Shown: piece after piece, positions 50,739 to 58,505 of the stretch
Layout of the letters: each line of letters begins with the position of its first letter
How positions within the stretch are numbered: the stretch's first letter is position 1
From: DATHZQ01 sp965216945
GTDB lineage: Bacteria; Actinomycetota; Acidimicrobiia; Spongiisociales; UBA5794
DNA: 64,000 nt
Reading direction: 5' to 3'
Assembly (NCBI GenBank): GCA_965216945.1
Contig: CBDCGU010000003.1
Span: forward strand, 3,782,001-3,846,000
Notes under the pieces: generated by a model
What the model was told of the DNA's origin: nothing
The model's database searches: none
The model's input: the letters and a program-made list of their open reading frames with translations, nothing else
Position numbers and translations under genes: made by a program

Positions 50739-51201
50739 CGAGGGCGCCACCGAGATCATGCGTCTGGGCCCGGGAGACGCCCTGGCCGTTGCCGCGGCGG
50801 GCCATCTCTTCGACGGTGACCCCGACCCGCAGGCGACCGCGGCATTCCTGGCGCGGGACGGTCACCACCTGCTGGTGGCCTATCGCAGCGGTACGCCGGC
50901 AGGCTTCGTGACGGGCATCGAGACAGCTCACCCGGACAAGGGTGTGGAGATGCTGCTCTACGAGCTGGGCGTCGCGGAACCACACAGACGGAAGGGTGTC
51001 GGCCGGTCGCTCGTGCGTGCGTTGCTCGCCGTCGCCGCCGCATGTGGCTGTCATGGCATGTGGGTACCGATCGACCGTGACAACGACAGAGCGATTGCCA
51101 CCTACCGTTCGGCGGGTGCACTGGAGCCCGAAGAGGCCGCCATCATGTCGTGGAAACTGACCCCTCCGGGTGACGGGCCCTCTGAGCCGCCCGACTCATA
51201 A
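50731..51201 (+). CDS. GNAT acetyltransferase, AAC(3)-I-like
   Basis: A 156-residue GNAT. IMRLGPGDALAVAAAGHLFDGDP opens it, then TAAFLARDGHHLLVAYRSG, the loop LYELGVAEPHRRKGVGRSL (R-R-K-G-V-G) and MWVPIDRDNDRAIATYRSAGALE. The order and spacing (LGP, LFD, FL-xxx-HHLLVA, YELGV) resemble AAC(3)-I aminoglycoside acetyltransferases and their cryptic relatives, but activity on a drug cannot be read from sequence. GTG 50731 overlaps the CapA stop; ATG 50758 is the alternative. Confidence 0.78.
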   Translation: MTDEGATEIMRLGPGDALAVAAAGHLFDGDPDPQATAAFLARDGHHLLVAYRSGTPAGFVTGIETAHPDKGVEMLLYELGVAEPHRRKGVGRSLVRALLAVAAACGCHGMWVPIDRDNDRAIATYRSAGALEPEEAAIMSWKLTPPGDGPSEPPDS

Positions 51202-51318
51202 TCTGCGGTCTCACGTCACAATCGGCCGGGTCGGCGTGTCCTACCTATGACATCCCCCCGGAGGCGGTCATCCGCACCGGACGGCTGCACCGAAGCCAGG
51301 GATGTGAGAGGAGGCGAC

Positions 51319-51471
51319 ATGCAGCCAGAGCAGATCATCCAGCACATCGATGAGTGGCTCACCGAGCACGGCTGGCGTCTCGGCGACAGCGAGATCGACT
51401 TTGCCCTCGACGTTCGGCGTCTCGTGGCCCAACTCGACCGCGAGCCACAACCGGCGCTCAGCAACGCTTGA
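51319..51471 (+). CDS. Small acidic protein (50 aa)
   Basis: A 50-residue protein with a very strong ribosome site (GAGAGGAGGCGAC just before the ATG). It is predicted helical with an acidic pI: PEQIIQHIDEWLTEHGWRLG then FALDVRRLVAQLDREPQP. I do not recognise the family. The strong initiation signal and periodic hydrophobic pattern argue that it is real and perhaps well expressed. It lies between the acetyltransferase and the MFS gene. Confidence 0.6.
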   Translation: MQPEQIIQHIDEWLTEHGWRLGDSEIDFALDVRRLVAQLDREPQPALSNA

Positions 51472-51516
51472 TCCGAACGCCGGCAGGGCGCCCACCGCCC
51501 CGGTACGCTCCGGGCG

Positions 51517-52764
51517 GTGACGGATGCGGCTCGACGGGTCCAGCGAACCTATCTCACGCTCACACTGCTGGCGACCCTGGCAGCGTCCTTCATCTGGGGT
51601 ATCAACACCCTCTTCCTCCTCGATGCCGGGTTGAACAACACGCAGGCGTTTGCGGCCAATGCCTTCTTCACCGTCGGGCAGGTCATCTTCGAGGTGCCCA
51701 CCGGCGTTGTCGCCGACATGTGGGGCCGGCGTGCCTCGTATCTGCTGGGCACGGTCACGCTCTTTGCGTCGACGTTGCTCTACTTGCTGATGTGGTACGT
51801 CGAGGGTCCCTTCTGGGGATGGGCGGCATCGTCGATCGTGATCGGTCTTGGGTTCACGTTCTTCTCCGGGGCCGTTGAGGCCTGGCTCGTCGATGCCCTC
51901 GATGAGAGTGGCTACGAAGGCAGGCTGGAGACGGTGTTCGGGCGGGGTCAGACGGTCGCAGGCGTGGCGATGCTGGCCGGTTCGACGCTGGGCGGCCTGG
52001 TCGCCCAGTTCAGCAACCTGGGTGTTCCCTTCGTCATCAGGGCTCTGCTCCTTGCCGTCACCTTCGGTGTCGCCTGGTTCCTCATGCACGACCTGGGCTT
52101 CTCACCGGATCGCAGTCGGAGCGCCTCTGCGGAGATGAAGCACCTCTTGCGTGAGTCGATCGACGCCGGATGGCGCAACCGGCCGATGCGTTGGATCATG
52201 CTGTCCTCGCCCTTCTCCATGGGTGTCGGGGTCTTCGCCTTCTATGCGATGCAGCCTTACTTGCTGGAGCTCTACGGGGACGAGGGAGCCTTTGCAGTCG
52301 CGGGGTCTGCGGCCGCTATCGTCGCCGGTGCCCAGATCGTCGGAGGGTTATTGGTGACGCGGATCAGCGGGCTGTTCGTCCGCCGCACGTCTGCGCTCCT
52401 CGCCGGCGTCTTCGTTTCCTCCGCGGCTCTGCTCCTGATCGGCCTGACGTCGAATTTCTGGATCGCCATCGCATTGCTGGTCGTCTGGGCATTCACGTTC
52501 TCGGCGACTGGCCCGCTCCGCCAGGCGTACGTCAACGGGCTCGTGTCATCGGAGCAACGGGCAACGGTCCTGTCCTTCGATGCGCTGACGGCCTCGACTG
52601 GGGGGGTCGTCGCCCAACCCGCGCTGGGACGGGTGGCCGACGTGTGGAGCTTCTCGTCGTCCTATCTCGTCGCCGGCGGAATCCAGCTGCTGGCGGCACC
52701 CTTCGTGCTGTTCTCTCGCAGGGAGAATGCGGACGCGGACCTGGTCGTCGAGGTGAGTGCATGA
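51517..52764 (+). CDS. MFS transporter
   Basis: A 415-residue major facilitator with 11-12 helices. Diagnostic motif A is present after helix 2 as GVVADMWGRRASYLLGTV (G-x-x-x-D-x-x-G-R-R). The C-terminal half includes GGLLVTRISGLFVRRTSALLAGVF and PLRQAYVNGLVSSEQRATVLSF. GTG 51517 has TACGCT 7 nt upstream (leaderless). It overlaps the next gene by four bases (ATGA), so an exported or imported substrate may be linked to the dehydrogenase downstream. Confidence 0.92.
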   Translation: MTDAARRVQRTYLTLTLLATLAASFIWGINTLFLLDAGLNNTQAFAANAFFTVGQVIFEVPTGVVADMWGRRASYLLGTVTLFASTLLYLLMWYVEGPFWGWAASSIVIGLGFTFFSGAVEAWLVDALDESGYEGRLETVFGRGQTVAGVAMLAGSTLGGLVAQFSNLGVPFVIRALLLAVTFGVAWFLMHDLGFSPDRSRSASAEMKHLLRESIDAGWRNRPMRWIMLSSPFSMGVGVFAFYAMQPYLLELYGDEGAFAVAGSAAAIVAGAQIVGGLLVTRISGLFVRRTSALLAGVFVSSAALLLIGLTSNFWIAIALLVVWAFTFSATGPLRQAYVNGLVSSEQRATVLSFDALTASTGGVVAQPALGRVADVWSFSSSYLVAGGIQLLAAPFVLFSRRENADADLVVEVSA

Positions 52765-53774
52765 CGAAGCACCTTCAGCTGGCCGACGTCTACGCGCTGG
52801 GCGAGACGTGTCTCGAGGCCAACGGCTGCGATCCGGCCAATGCGGCGGCGGTGGCAACGACGATGACCAAGGCCGAGGCCGACGACTGTGCCTCGCACGG
52901 CCTGTTCCGGCTCCCCGGCTACGTGGCCTCGCTTCTCAGCGGCAAGGTCAACGGCTCCGCCTCGCCCACCGTCACTCGCCCGGCGCCGGGCGTCGTCCGG
53001 GTGGACGGCGACGGTGGGTTCGCCCCGCGCGGTCTGGAAACCGGTCTGCCCGAGCTCGTTTCGACGGCTCACAGCCAGGGCATCGCCGCGATGGCATTGG
53101 TGCGGACCCATCACTTCGCTGCGTTGTGGCCCGAGGTCGAGCACTTGTGCGACCACGGTCTCATCGGCCTCGCCTGCACGGCCTACATGCCGCTGGTGGC
53201 GCCTGCGGGTGCGAGCCAGGCGTTCTTCGGAACCAACCCCCTCGCCTTCGGATACCCGCGACCCGACAAGCCACCGATGGTGTTCGACCAAGCGACCGCG
53301 GCGATGGCGCGCGGGGAGATCCAAATCGCAGCCCGCGACGGCCACTCCATCCCGGAGGGGGTCGGTCTCGACGCCGCCGGCCTGCCGACGACCGATCCGG
53401 CGGCCGTGCTCGAGGGGGTGCAGCTCCCCTTTGGAGGCTACAAGGGATCCGCCATCGCCCTCATGGTGGAGCTGCTGGCCGCCGGGGCCATTGGCGAGTG
53501 GTTCAGCTACGAGGCGACGGAGCACGACAACCACGATGGCGGTCCGGCGCGCGGCGGCGAGTTCCTTCTTGCGATCGCTCCAGGCAGGATGGGCGGTGAC
53601 GAGTCGCTGGCGCACAGCGAGGCATTCTTCGCCGCGCTGGTCGACCTCGACGGAGTGCGCTTGCCCGGCGACCGCCGCCACGCAGCCCGCCATCGCACGG
53701 CGGTCGAGGGTGTGACGATTCCCCGCCGGCTCTACGACGAGATCGTGGCGCTCGGTGGGCGGCCGGTGGCCTGA
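52761..53774 (+). CDS. Ldh-family (malate/L-lactate/DpkA-type) NAD(P)-dependent dehydrogenase
   Basis: A 337-residue member of the LDH2/MDHG2 family. Conserved blocks: DDCASHGLFRLPGYVASL with the Ser-His pair, the RTHHFAALWPEVEH region, FGTNPLAFGYPRP, MVFDQATAAMARGEIQIAARDG and LPFGGYKGSAIALMVELL. Substrates in the family range from malate and lactate to delta1-piperideine-2-carboxylate. ATG overlaps the MFS stop (ATGA), so transporter and enzyme are co-translated. An amino-acid-derived keto or imino acid is the likely substrate, by inference. Confidence 0.9.
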   Translation: MTKHLQLADVYALGETCLEANGCDPANAAAVATTMTKAEADDCASHGLFRLPGYVASLLSGKVNGSASPTVTRPAPGVVRVDGDGGFAPRGLETGLPELVSTAHSQGIAAMALVRTHHFAALWPEVEHLCDHGLIGLACTAYMPLVAPAGASQAFFGTNPLAFGYPRPDKPPMVFDQATAAMARGEIQIAARDGHSIPEGVGLDAAGLPTTDPAAVLEGVQLPFGGYKGSAIALMVELLAAGAIGEWFSYEATEHDNHDGGPARGGEFLLAIAPGRMGGDESLAHSEAFFAALVDLDGVRLPGDRRHAARHRTAVEGVTIPRRLYDEIVALGGRPVA

Positions 53775-53809
53775 ACGCGGCGGTTGCGCCACCGCTACGC
53801 TCCCCGCCC

Positions 53810-55060
53810 ATGATCACCCCTCCTCTCGACCTCAGGCAGAGGGCGGAGCGGCGGGACGCCCACCTCGTGCGCCGACTCGACGAGATCGTCCCGATGCTCA
53901 TGCACCGCCACGACATCGATGCCTGGGTCCTCGCCGCCCGCGAGTACAACGAGGATCCCGTCGTGAGCACGATGCTTCCTGCGACGTGGCATTCCGCACG
54001 TCGCCGCACGATCCTCGTCTTCACCGACCGGGGTCGGGTCCGGCATGCGGTGGCACGCTACGGCGTCGACCCGCTCTTCCCCCGCTCCTGGGACCCGCAC
54101 CGGCAACCCGACCAGTGGGCCCGCGCCGCCGAAGTCCTGGATGAAGCCCACCCGAGAACGATCGCCGTCTCGACCTCCACCACATTTCCGCTTGCGGACG
54201 GACTCTCCCACTCCGAGCACGCCGCACTCCTTGCTGCGCTCGACCCGCACCTCCGTGAAGCGATCGTCAGCGCCGAGCCCCTGGCCATCGGTTGGCTGGA
54301 GACCCGTACCCCAGGCGAGGTCGACGATCTTCGCCATGCATGCCGGCTCGCCCACGACATCATGCGCCGCGGTCTCTCCCACGAGGCCATCACCCCGGAT
54401 TCGACGACGACGGCAGACCTGGAGTGGTGGTTCGTCGAGACGGCTGCCGCCGCCAACCTGCCGGTGTGGTTTCACCCGACCGTGTCGGTGCAGCGCGCCG
54501 GCGGTCTGCCACGGAGCGGCTTCGCCGATCACCCGGCGGCAACCGTGATCATGCGCGGGGATCTGGTGCACGTCGACTTCGGCGTCGAGTACGTGGGCAT
54601 GCACACCGACCAGCAACAGCATGCCTATGTGCTGACTGATCGGGACCACGCCGCCCCGGACGGGCTGACGTCGGCGTTGCGAGACGGCAACCGAGCCCAG
54701 GATCTCCTGATGGGCGAGTTCGCCGCCGGCCGCACCGGCAACGAGATCCTGGCGGCAGCGCGGTCGGCCGCCGCCGCCGAGGGCATCGATGCGACCATCT
54801 ACACCCACGCCATCGGCACGCACGGTCATGCGGCCGGGCCCACGATCGGTCTGTGGGATCAACAAGACGGCGTGCCGGGGCCGGGCGACTACCCGGTCAA
54901 TGCCGACACGGCCTACTCGATCGAACTGTCCGTTGCGGTCGCCGTACCCGAGTGGGCGGACCAGACCGTCGCCATCATGCTCGAGGAAGACGCCTTCTTC
55001 GACGGAGCCGGCATCGGTTTCCTCGACGGGCGCCAGACGGAGCTCTGGTTGGTCGGCTGA
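53810..55060 (+). CDS. M24-family metallopeptidase (Xaa-Pro aminopeptidase-like)
   Basis: A 416-residue pita-bread metallohydrolase. The N-terminal ~160 residues form the creatinase-type domain. The catalytic half shows the five metal ligands: D in LVHVDFGVEYVGMHTDQQQ (two Asp), H in YTHAIGTHGHAAGPTIG, E in YSIELSVAV and E in VAIMLEEDAFF. TACGCT 8 nt before the ATG gives a leaderless start. Possible substrates are proline-ended peptides or amide derivatives (creatinase/ectoine hydrolase type). Confidence 0.9.
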   Translation: MITPPLDLRQRAERRDAHLVRRLDEIVPMLMHRHDIDAWVLAAREYNEDPVVSTMLPATWHSARRRTILVFTDRGRVRHAVARYGVDPLFPRSWDPHRQPDQWARAAEVLDEAHPRTIAVSTSTTFPLADGLSHSEHAALLAALDPHLREAIVSAEPLAIGWLETRTPGEVDDLRHACRLAHDIMRRGLSHEAITPDSTTTADLEWWFVETAAAANLPVWFHPTVSVQRAGGLPRSGFADHPAATVIMRGDLVHVDFGVEYVGMHTDQQQHAYVLTDRDHAAPDGLTSALRDGNRAQDLLMGEFAAGRTGNEILAAARSAAAAEGIDATIYTHAIGTHGHAAGPTIGLWDQQDGVPGPGDYPVNADTAYSIELSVAVAVPEWADQTVAIMLEEDAFFDGAGIGFLDGRQTELWLVG

Positions 55061-55073
55061 TCGCTCGGCCTCG

Positions 55074-55991
55074 TCAGCGGTCTCGGCGCGATGCGAGGAA
55101 GGCACCCGCGATCACCATCGCCACCCCCGCCAGTGCGATTCCGGCAACCTCATCCCCGAGGAACACGACACCGAGCCCAAGCGCAACCACGGGGATCACA
55201 TAGGTGCTGAACGAGGCCCGTGTCGAGCCGACCCGCCCGACCAGGCTCCCCATGATCACGAAGGCCGCCCCCGTGCCCACCACGCCGGCGGCCGCCACCG
55301 CCACGAAGGCTCCCCACTCGAACGTACTGGCGCCGAGGCCGGCGAGTCCCAACGGGGCAGTCCACGCAGTAGCCAGCGCCAGCATGCGGGCCATGACCGG
55401 GATCGATCCGTAGCGTTGCTGGATCGGGGCGGCGACGTTGACGGCGAGCCCGTAGCACACGGTTGCCAGGACCACGAGCACGACGCCGAGCGCCTCAGCT
55501 CTCCCCTGGCCCACCGACGGTGCACTGATGGCGACCACGCCGACGAACCCCAGAACGAGCCCGACGAGCGTCGACGATCGCGGAATCCGGCGCAGCATCG
55601 CTGCTGCCACGACTGCCGCAAAGATCGGCATGGCCCCGTTCAGCATCCCGGCCGTCGCCGAGTTGATGTGCTGCTGGGCGATCGGGAACAGGGTGAAGGG
55701 GATTGCCACCCAGAGGAACGACAGGGCTACGAGCCGTGGCCGGTCGGAGCGGTCCACCCGGGTCTTTCGGGCCCGCGGCATGGTCCACAGCGCCGCGGCG
55801 CCCAGACCCACCCGAAGCAACGTGATGACCCCCGGCTCGAAGGCCTCCAGTCCGATGGCCATGAGCAGGAACGAGGATCCCCAGATGAGCGAGATCGCGA
55901 CGAACAGCCCCCAGTCCATCGCAGAGAACGCGTCGCGGTTCACCCCTTCGGAGGTGGTGAGGATGCGACTCGTCTGCGGTGTGGCTGCCAT
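55074..55991 (-). CDS. EamA/DMT-family transporter
   Basis: A 305-residue transporter with ten helices in two EamA repeats: FVAISLIWGSSFLLMAIGLEAFEPGVITLLRVGLGA and VVLVVLATVCYGLAVNVAA followed by TYVIPVVALGLGVVFLGDEVAG. Family members export metabolites such as amino acids. ATG at 55991 is the first that gives an N-terminal cytoplasmic stretch of normal length. It lies downstream of the two-component system on the same strand, with a ~100-bp gap. Confidence 0.9.
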   Translation of the reverse strand: MAATPQTSRILTTSEGVNRDAFSAMDWGLFVAISLIWGSSFLLMAIGLEAFEPGVITLLRVGLGAAALWTMPRARKTRVDRSDRPRLVALSFLWVAIPFTLFPIAQQHINSATAGMLNGAMPIFAAVVAAAMLRRIPRSSTLVGLVLGFVGVVAISAPSVGQGRAEALGVVLVVLATVCYGLAVNVAAPIQQRYGSIPVMARMLALATAWTAPLGLAGLGASTFEWGAFVAVAAAGVVGTGAAFVIMGSLVGRVGSTRASFSTYVIPVVALGLGVVFLGDEVAGIALAGVAMVIAGAFLASRRDR

Positions 55992-56095
55992 CTGCTGAAG
56001 AGAACCCCGGCCGGTCCGACAATGTTGCAGGTTTGCCGCCCGCACCGCGACCTTACCGGCGGTTGCCGGGTCGGAAGGCGGGCCCGACCGATCCG

Positions 56096-57265
56096 CTACA
56101 CAGGCTGGTCGGGCAATGTGATCCGCATTGTCGTCCCGGCAGGCGACGACTCCTCGAGCTCCAGCGTCCCGCCGTGGGCGGCAACGAGATCACGGCTGAT
56201 CGTCAAGCCGAGCCCTGTGCCTCGTGAGTCGGTGCCCTTGTGGAATCGCTCGAACACCCACTCCTGCGCCTCGGCCGGGATTCCATGACCTGTGTCGCTG
56301 ACGCTGATCTCGATCACACCCGGAGCAGGCATCACTTCGACTGCCAGCGTCCCGCCGTCCGGCATGGCCCGAATGGCGTTGACCATGAGGTTCAAGAGCA
56401 CCTCCCGGATCCGTACAGGATCGAGGAGTTGCAGCGGCATACGATCCGGCCCGGACACACCGATTGCGATGTTGTGGTGCTCCGCCTCGCGACGCAACGA
56501 ATCCGCCACCTCGGCCGCCAGTTCGCTCACATCGAGCGGCTCACGATGGAGGGCCAGCGCACCGGCCTCCGCCTGACTGAGAGTTCGCAGGTCGTCGAGC
56601 AGTCTCTCCATCACCGCGACGTCGTCGAGCAAGGGCAACAGATGGGCCGGGTCGGCCGGATGGATCCCGTCGACCATCGCCTCGATCTCGCAGCGCAGAA
56701 CGGTCAGCGGCGTCCGCAGCTCATGGCCCACATCCGCCAGGAGCTGCCTGCGCTGGTCTTGAGCAGCCTCGAGCTGTGCCGCCATCGAGTTGAAGGAAGT
56801 GGTCACCGAGCGCAGCGATCCCGAGCGCGCCACCTGCACGCGAGTCGAGTAGTCGCCATCGGCGACACGGCCCGCGGCGTCGATGAGACGCTGCACCGGG
56901 CGCCAGCTGCGGACGAAGACGAACGAGGCAACCACGACGGCGATGAACGTCAGGAAGACGACGGCAACAGCTCTGGCCGTTGTCGTCACCCACCCGGTGC
57001 CGTCGGAACCGATGCCGAATCCAACCACCACTCCGAACAGCAGAGGGATGAGCGCCAGGATGCCAATGAACACCAAGAAACGGCGGATCATGGCACGGCC
57101 GAACCCCGACCACTCCTCGTGGCCCCGTCCCCGATCCGGTGGCCACTGCTCCCCCTCCGGCCACCAGTCCGGGCTGTGGAAGGAGGATGCCCCGCCGGGG
57201 CCTCGACGCCTCAACGTTGCCGCCTCGACGGTCGCCCCGTGACGCCGTCGTCGGTGCCCCGGCAT
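56096..57265 (-). CDS. Sensor histidine kinase
   Basis: A 389-residue membrane kinase. Two helices (LVFIGILALIPLLFGVVVGF and ARAVAVVFLTFIAVVVASFVFV) frame a very short extracytoplasmic loop, then HAMP (RPVQRLIDAAGRVADGDYSTR), H-box DVGHELRTPLTVL (phospho-His), N-box LNLMVNAIRAMPDGG, and G-boxes DTGHGIP and GTGLGLTIS. The N-terminus (~65 residues, Trp/Pro-rich with WWPEGEQWPPDRG) is the form seen in several actinobacterial kinases. The short sensor loop suggests membrane-borne or intramembrane sensing. It is co-oriented with the response regulator upstream. Confidence 0.93.
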   Translation of the reverse strand: MPGHRRRRHGATVEAATLRRRGPGGASSFHSPDWWPEGEQWPPDRGRGHEEWSGFGRAMIRRFLVFIGILALIPLLFGVVVGFGIGSDGTGWVTTTARAVAVVFLTFIAVVVASFVFVRSWRPVQRLIDAAGRVADGDYSTRVQVARSGSLRSVTTSFNSMAAQLEAAQDQRRQLLADVGHELRTPLTVLRCEIEAMVDGIHPADPAHLLPLLDDVAVMERLLDDLRTLSQAEAGALALHREPLDVSELAAEVADSLRREAEHHNIAIGVSGPDRMPLQLLDPVRIREVLLNLMVNAIRAMPDGGTLAVEVMPAPGVIEISVSDTGHGIPAEAQEWVFERFHKGTDSRGTGLGLTISRDLVAAHGGTLELEESSPAGTTMRITLPDQPV

Positions 57266-57358
57266 TTGCCGGTCGGGAGGCGGCCGTTGCGGGGAAGTGC
57301 AGCATGCCGCTGGCCGCACGCCTCGCCCTCCACACCGTCAGACGAACCGGGGGCCGTT

Positions 57359-58039
57359 CTACACATCGGTGAACCGGTAGCCGACACCATGGACGGTGAG
57401 CACGAATCTCGGATGCCGGGGATCGGGCTCGAGCTTGCGACGGATGTTCTTCACATGAGCATCGATAGCCCGTTCATAGGAGTCGAAGGACACGCCGTGG
57501 AGCGCATCGAGGAGCTGCGACCGGGTGAAGACCTGCCCCGGCCGGCGGGCGAGCGTCGCCACGATCTGAAACTCGGACGGCGTGAGATCGACGACCCGTC
57601 CACCCACCGCCACTCGCATCTTCGGCACGTCGATCTCCACATCGCCGGCGGTGATGCGATCGCCGTCGTCGTCGGCGAACTCGACGCGGCGCAGGAGAGC
57701 TCGTACCCGGGCAACGAGCTCTTTGGGGCTGAACGGTTTGACGATGTAGTCGTCGGCGCCCAACTCCAGGCCCACGATTCGGTCGGTCTCGTCGCTGCGC
57801 GCCGTCAACATGATGATGGGCACCGACGACTCTGCTCGCAGCGTTCTCGTCACGTCGAGCCCGTCGATGCCCGGTAGCCCGAGGTCGAGCACGACCACGT
57901 CGGGCTCGTGGCGGCGAACGCTGCTCAGCGCAGCCGGCCCATCCGCCGCCTCGATCACGCCAAAGCCCGCCTGCTGCAGGTAGTCGCGCAGCAGGCGGGT
58001 GATCTTCAGCTCATCGTCCACGACGAGAACGGTCTTCAT
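57359..58039 (-). CDS. OmpR-family response regulator
   Basis: A 226-residue regulator. The receiver has VLVVDDE, the phospho-acceptor in VVVLDLGLPGIDGL (D52), the T in LTAR and the K in YIVKPFSPKEL. The C-terminal winged helix reads LTPSEFQIVATLARRPGQVFTRSQLLDALHG and IDAHVKNIRRKLEPDP, VHGVGYRF. It is the first gene of the pair; the kinase follows 93 bp downstream. A small membrane protein gene lies 22 bp upstream on the same strand. Confidence 0.95.
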   Translation of the reverse strand: MKTVLVVDDELKITRLLRDYLQQAGFGVIEAADGPAALSSVRRHEPDVVVLDLGLPGIDGLDVTRTLRAESSVPIIMLTARSDETDRIVGLELGADDYIVKPFSPKELVARVRALLRRVEFADDDGDRITAGDVEIDVPKMRVAVGGRVVDLTPSEFQIVATLARRPGQVFTRSQLLDALHGVSFDSYERAIDAHVKNIRRKLEPDPRHPRFVLTVHGVGYRFTDV

Positions 58040-58061
58040 CCCTGACATTGTGGTCGCCGGA

Positions 58062-58394
58062 TCAGAGCTCCGGTGTCCAGCTGTCGACCTCTTCGCGGGC
58101 ATGAGCCATGCGATGCCACTCCTCGAACCTCTCCTCCGCCGCCGGCCGACGATCGTCGTCCGCTGTTCGGCGACTGCGAGGTGGGCCCCAGCGGCGGCCT
58201 CGATTGCAGAACGCCGAGGCGAAGAACCCCAGGATCATGAGGAACAACAGACCCTTGAAGAACAGGATCGGCAACAGCACCACGGCACCGAGCGCTGCAA
58301 GTCCTGTCGATGCGACACCGCCGAGCAGCGAAGCCGCCAGCGACCCGAGCGCCAGCACGATCAGAACGAAGAATGCAAACCGGAAGATGCCCAT
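58062..58394 (-). CDS. Small membrane protein upstream of the two-component genes
   Basis: A 110-residue protein with two or three adjoining hydrophobic segments (FAFFVLIVLALGSLAASLL, GLAALGAVVLLPILFFKGLLFLMILGFFASAF) and a hydrophilic C-terminus rich in Arg, Glu and Trp. Start at 58394, with AAAGGAG about 14 nt upstream. It is a possible partner of the sensor kinase, whose own sensing loop is very short. No family recognised. Confidence 0.72.
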   Translation of the reverse strand: MGIFRFAFFVLIVLALGSLAASLLGGVASTGLAALGAVVLLPILFFKGLLFLMILGFFASAFCNRGRRWGPPRSRRTADDDRRPAAEERFEEWHRMAHAREEVDSWTPEL

Positions 58395-58505
58395 GGTGGG
58401 CTTCAACTCCTTTCACCGGTCGATTGTCGCCAATGTGGCAGACGAATGTGGAGGAGTTGTGAAGGAGTCGCGGACGTTCGGCGCAGTGCCCGTAAGATCG
58501 CCGCC

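Noticed and set aside
53810..55060. Assignment of the M24 protein as ectoine hydrolase (DoeA)
   Set aside because: No doeB or other ectoine genes lie nearby, and motif-level reading cannot separate DoeA from other M24 enzymes.
56240..57877. Long plus-strand frame opposite the two-component genes
   Set aside because: Mirror of the kinase and regulator, whose catalytic motifs are complete.
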